This document shows positions 5,168-5,286 of a stretch of DNA of 5,286 nt, in pieces (within the stretch, counting starts at the first letter, position 1; each line of letters begins with the position of its first letter). Under the pieces are notes generated by a model. It made no database searches, was not told the DNA's origin, and saw only the letters and a program-made list of their open reading frames with translations. Location of the stretch: positions 1-5,286 of the forward strand of contig JADGQU010000207.1 of NCBI GenBank assembly GCA_017881545.1, in the 5' to 3' direction. The translations under genes and the position numbers were made by a program. Source of the stretch: Gemmatimonadaceae bacterium (GTDB lineage Bacteria > Gemmatimonadota > Gemmatimonadetes > Gemmatimonadales > Gemmatimonadaceae).

Positions 5168-5286
5168 CTAGCTCAACAGTTTTATCGCGGCCAGAATCTC
5201 TGAGTTCTCTCGACGCTGTCCGTTGTTGGATTCGACGTGCGACCAGCGGATTTTCCCCTCCTTGTCGATCAGGAAGTACGCACGGT
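5168..5286 (-). CDS. Peroxiredoxin (AhpC/TSA family), C-terminal fragment
   Basis: The last 38 codons of a gene that enters from beyond the window, ending at TAG (5170-5168). The residues RAYFLIDKEGKIRW match the conserved strand of the thioredoxin-fold redoxin family (R-x-FLID-x-G-x-I-x-W/Y). The tail NGQRRENSEILAAIKLLS matches the closing helix typical of AhpC/TSA and Bcp/AhpE-like peroxiredoxins, which reduce peroxides through a peroxidatic cysteine. That cysteine (in the P-x3-T/S-x2-C motif) would lie upstream, outside the window, so catalytic competence and subclass cannot be checked. A thiol-disulfide oxidoreductase of the same fold is the main alternative. A strong terminator follows immediately. 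Confidence 0.75.
   Translation of the reverse strand, partial: RAYFLIDKEGKIRWSHVESNNGQRRENSEILAAIKLLS

Overview
All seven genes in this window read on the minus strand, so transcription runs from the high coordinates to the low ones. The DNA is GC-rich, and spurious long open frames are common on the opposite strand. The TonB/ExbB genes imply a diderm bacterium with an outer membrane. The sequence style (a short TonB starting MFNQLIESKAKRQK, a second diverged TonB beside it, an orphan prepilin-like gene) reminds me of Gemmatimonadota. That placement is only an impression; the sequence does not prove it.

Layout in transcription order: (1) the last 38 codons of a peroxiredoxin/AhpC-TSA family gene (5168-5286), closed by a strong intrinsic terminator (5123-5158). 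(2) A 155-base gap unusually rich in inverted repeats, several of them overlapping and mutually exclusive, leading into (3) a small prepilin-like gene (4584-5012) with a type IV pilin N-terminus and four cysteines. (4) A 115-base gap holding a 9-bp perfect inverted repeat and a second strong intrinsic terminator (about 4491-4525). (5) An OmpR-family response regulator (3776-4468) and its sensor histidine kinase (2312-3769), 6 bases apart. (6) A 126-base gap with three TAACG-type repeats spaced in multiples of 11 bp. (7) Two paralogous tonB genes in tandem (1493-2185 and 686-1387), 105 bases apart. (8) exbB (1-665), 20 bases after the second tonB and cut by the window edge just before its end. 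No gap exceeds 155 bases.

How the genes fit together: ExbB and TonB are the inner-membrane motor and periplasmic transducer that energise outer-membrane receptors, and an exbD probably follows beyond position 1. The two-component pair immediately upstream is a plausible regulator of the first tonB, since the repeats between them have the geometry of OmpR/PhoB-family operators; this is inference. The prepilin-like gene and the peroxiredoxin are each separated from their downstream neighbours by a terminator, so they are probably independent units. The most unusual parts are the stacked inverted repeats ahead of the prepilin gene, the paired TonB paralogs that share an ungapped linker motif but differ in their proline-rich segment, and the response regulator start, which has a pyrimidine-rich stretch where a ribosome binding site would be expected. 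I saw no tRNA, rRNA, CRISPR array or mobile element.
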